Source: Styela clava (lineage: Eukaryota > Chordata > Ascidiacea > Stolidobranchia > Styelidae). From it: a DNA stretch of 64,000 nt. Location: NCBI RefSeq assembly GCF_964204865.1, contig NC_135255.1, forward strand, positions 2,976,001-3,040,000, written 5' to 3'. The notes beneath the pieces are model-generated. The model had not been told where the DNA came from. It searched no databases and saw only the letters and a program-made list of their open reading frames with translations. The translations under genes and the position numbers were made by a program. The stretch's first letter is position 1. Each line of letters begins with the position of its first letter. This document shows positions 63,011-64,000 of this stretch, piece by piece.

Positions 63011-64000
63011 ACGAACAGGACGAGTGTAAATAGGCGGGGCAAACAGGTCAAGCGTGGGACAAGCAGAGCAAGTTTGAAACAAGCAAGACAAGTTGTTTTC
63101 GATCCTGACAAATGTGGGAAAATCAAAACTGGTGTAAGAACAACAAGGTAAGTTCGAAACACACAGGACTAGTGTGAAAAAGGAGACAAACAGGTCAAGT
63201 GTGGGACAAGCAGGTCAAATGTGACATAAGCTGGACAAGTGTTGGACAAGCAGGACAAGTGCAACTAAAGCAGAGTAAGTGTGGTACAGGCAAGACAAGT
63301 GCGGGACATCGGGCCAACTTTAAAACAAGTAAAACACTTTTGAGTCAAGCAGGGAAAGAGTATGAAACAGGACAAAAGTTAGACATGCAAAACAAGGTCT
63401 ACTCTAGACAAAGAGGTGGGGCAAGCAGAAAAATTTCGAGTCAACCAGTTTTAGTGGTATACACGTAAGACATGTGTAGGACAAGCAAGGCAAGTTTAAA
63501 ATAAGCAAGCCAAGTTGTTTTCAATCCTGACAAATGCGGGAAAATCAAGACTAGTGTGAGAAAAAGGAGATAAGTTTGAAACACACTACTTGTGTAAACA
63601 AGGGGACAAACAGGTCAAATGTGACATAAGCAGGTCAAATGCAGGACATGTGTGAGACAAGCATGGCGAGTGTAGGACAAAATGGGAAATGTGATACAAG
63701 CAGATCAACAGTAGTGTTGGATAAGCAGAAGGATGAGACAAGCAGGACATGTGGGATAAAAGAAGGACAAGTGTTGGACAAGCAGCAGTTGGACAAGCAG
63801 GTACACGACGGTCAGAAATGCAATAGAAGCCCAGATAGAGAAGTTCTGGTACCGTAACACAGCGCGGTGACACTGAACTAACTCGTAGCTGTCAAAAGCT
63901 CGAAAACCCAAACAAATATAAGAGATTAAAAGATGAAACTTGGCAGGTGGGTAGAGTTGTGTTTCTTCTAACCACCTTTGAAGGTTTCGCGTTTCTACAT
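63011..64000. repeat. Near-identical copy of 57381-58370
   Basis: From 'cgagtgtaaataggcggggc' onward the sequence equals the block starting about 5630 bp earlier, with only a few single-base differences seen (for example near 63052, 63412 and 63907). It includes minisatellite up to about 63800 and the start of the unit of about 367 bp. It continues beyond the window. Confidence 0.9.

Overview
This is a eukaryotic, AT-rich genomic window from an animal. Genes are split by introns of roughly 100-1300 bp with GT..AG borders, and transposon relics are abundant. The gene content (tyrosine hydroxylase, phosphatidylserine synthase 1, SLC5 transporters, a YHYH-domain protein) and a degenerate rDNA copy fit a marine invertebrate. 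A tunicate is my best guess from overall impression, but it is not proven. The gene models were built by hand from splice sites, reading phase and similarity to remembered protein families. I ran no database search.

Layout. 0.3-2.5 kb (+): four exons of a YHYH-domain secreted-type protein, whose 5' end lies outside the window. 2.5-3.6 kb: a palindromic Penelope-like retroelement end coding for a GIY-YIG endonuclease. 6.4-13.0 kb (-): a 12-exon tyrosine hydroxylase gene, apparently complete (about 488 aa). 13-22.6 kb: no host gene that I can see, but several decayed hAT DNA transposons, two of them opposite-strand copies of one family. 22.6-29.1 kb (-): a complete 12-exon phosphatidylserine synthase 1 gene (490 aa), whose first intron is packed with alternating inverted repeats. 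29.1-31.2 kb: a hAT-like element, a 109-bp palindromic MITE with an 8-bp target duplication, and an element with 25-bp perfect terminal inverted repeats. 31.2-46.1 kb (+): a segmental duplication carrying two SLC5 sodium-solute symporter copies. The first (33.2-37.6 kb) is a multiply broken pseudogene. The second (39.9-46.0 kb) is intact, with 13 exons and 622 aa. A tandem repeat of about 180 bp lies between them.

46.5-50.7 kb is a minus-strand relic of a ribosomal DNA unit (28S pieces, ITS2, 5.8S, 18S 3' end). It has internal deletions, and a hAT element interrupts the 18S 3' end with an 18S-derived 8-bp target duplication. A second, foldback element follows at 50.7-52.1 kb, bounded on both sides by inverted 18S-like scraps. 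From 52.1 kb to the end is a very degenerate minisatellite built from a short 'gacaagtgtggg' type motif. hAT elements interrupt it at 54.5-55.9, 59.3-60.5 and 61.8-63.0 kb, the last with a broken transposase. A block of about 1 kb of this array recurs 5630 bp downstream, almost unchanged.

The four host genes show no operon-like or pathway link. Tyrosine hydroxylase serves catecholamine synthesis, PTDSS1 serves phospholipid synthesis and SLC5 serves solute uptake. The unusual biology here lies in the repeats: TE nesting in rDNA, palindromic elements, and a large minisatellite that repeatedly received hAT insertions. I found no convincing new multi-gene system.
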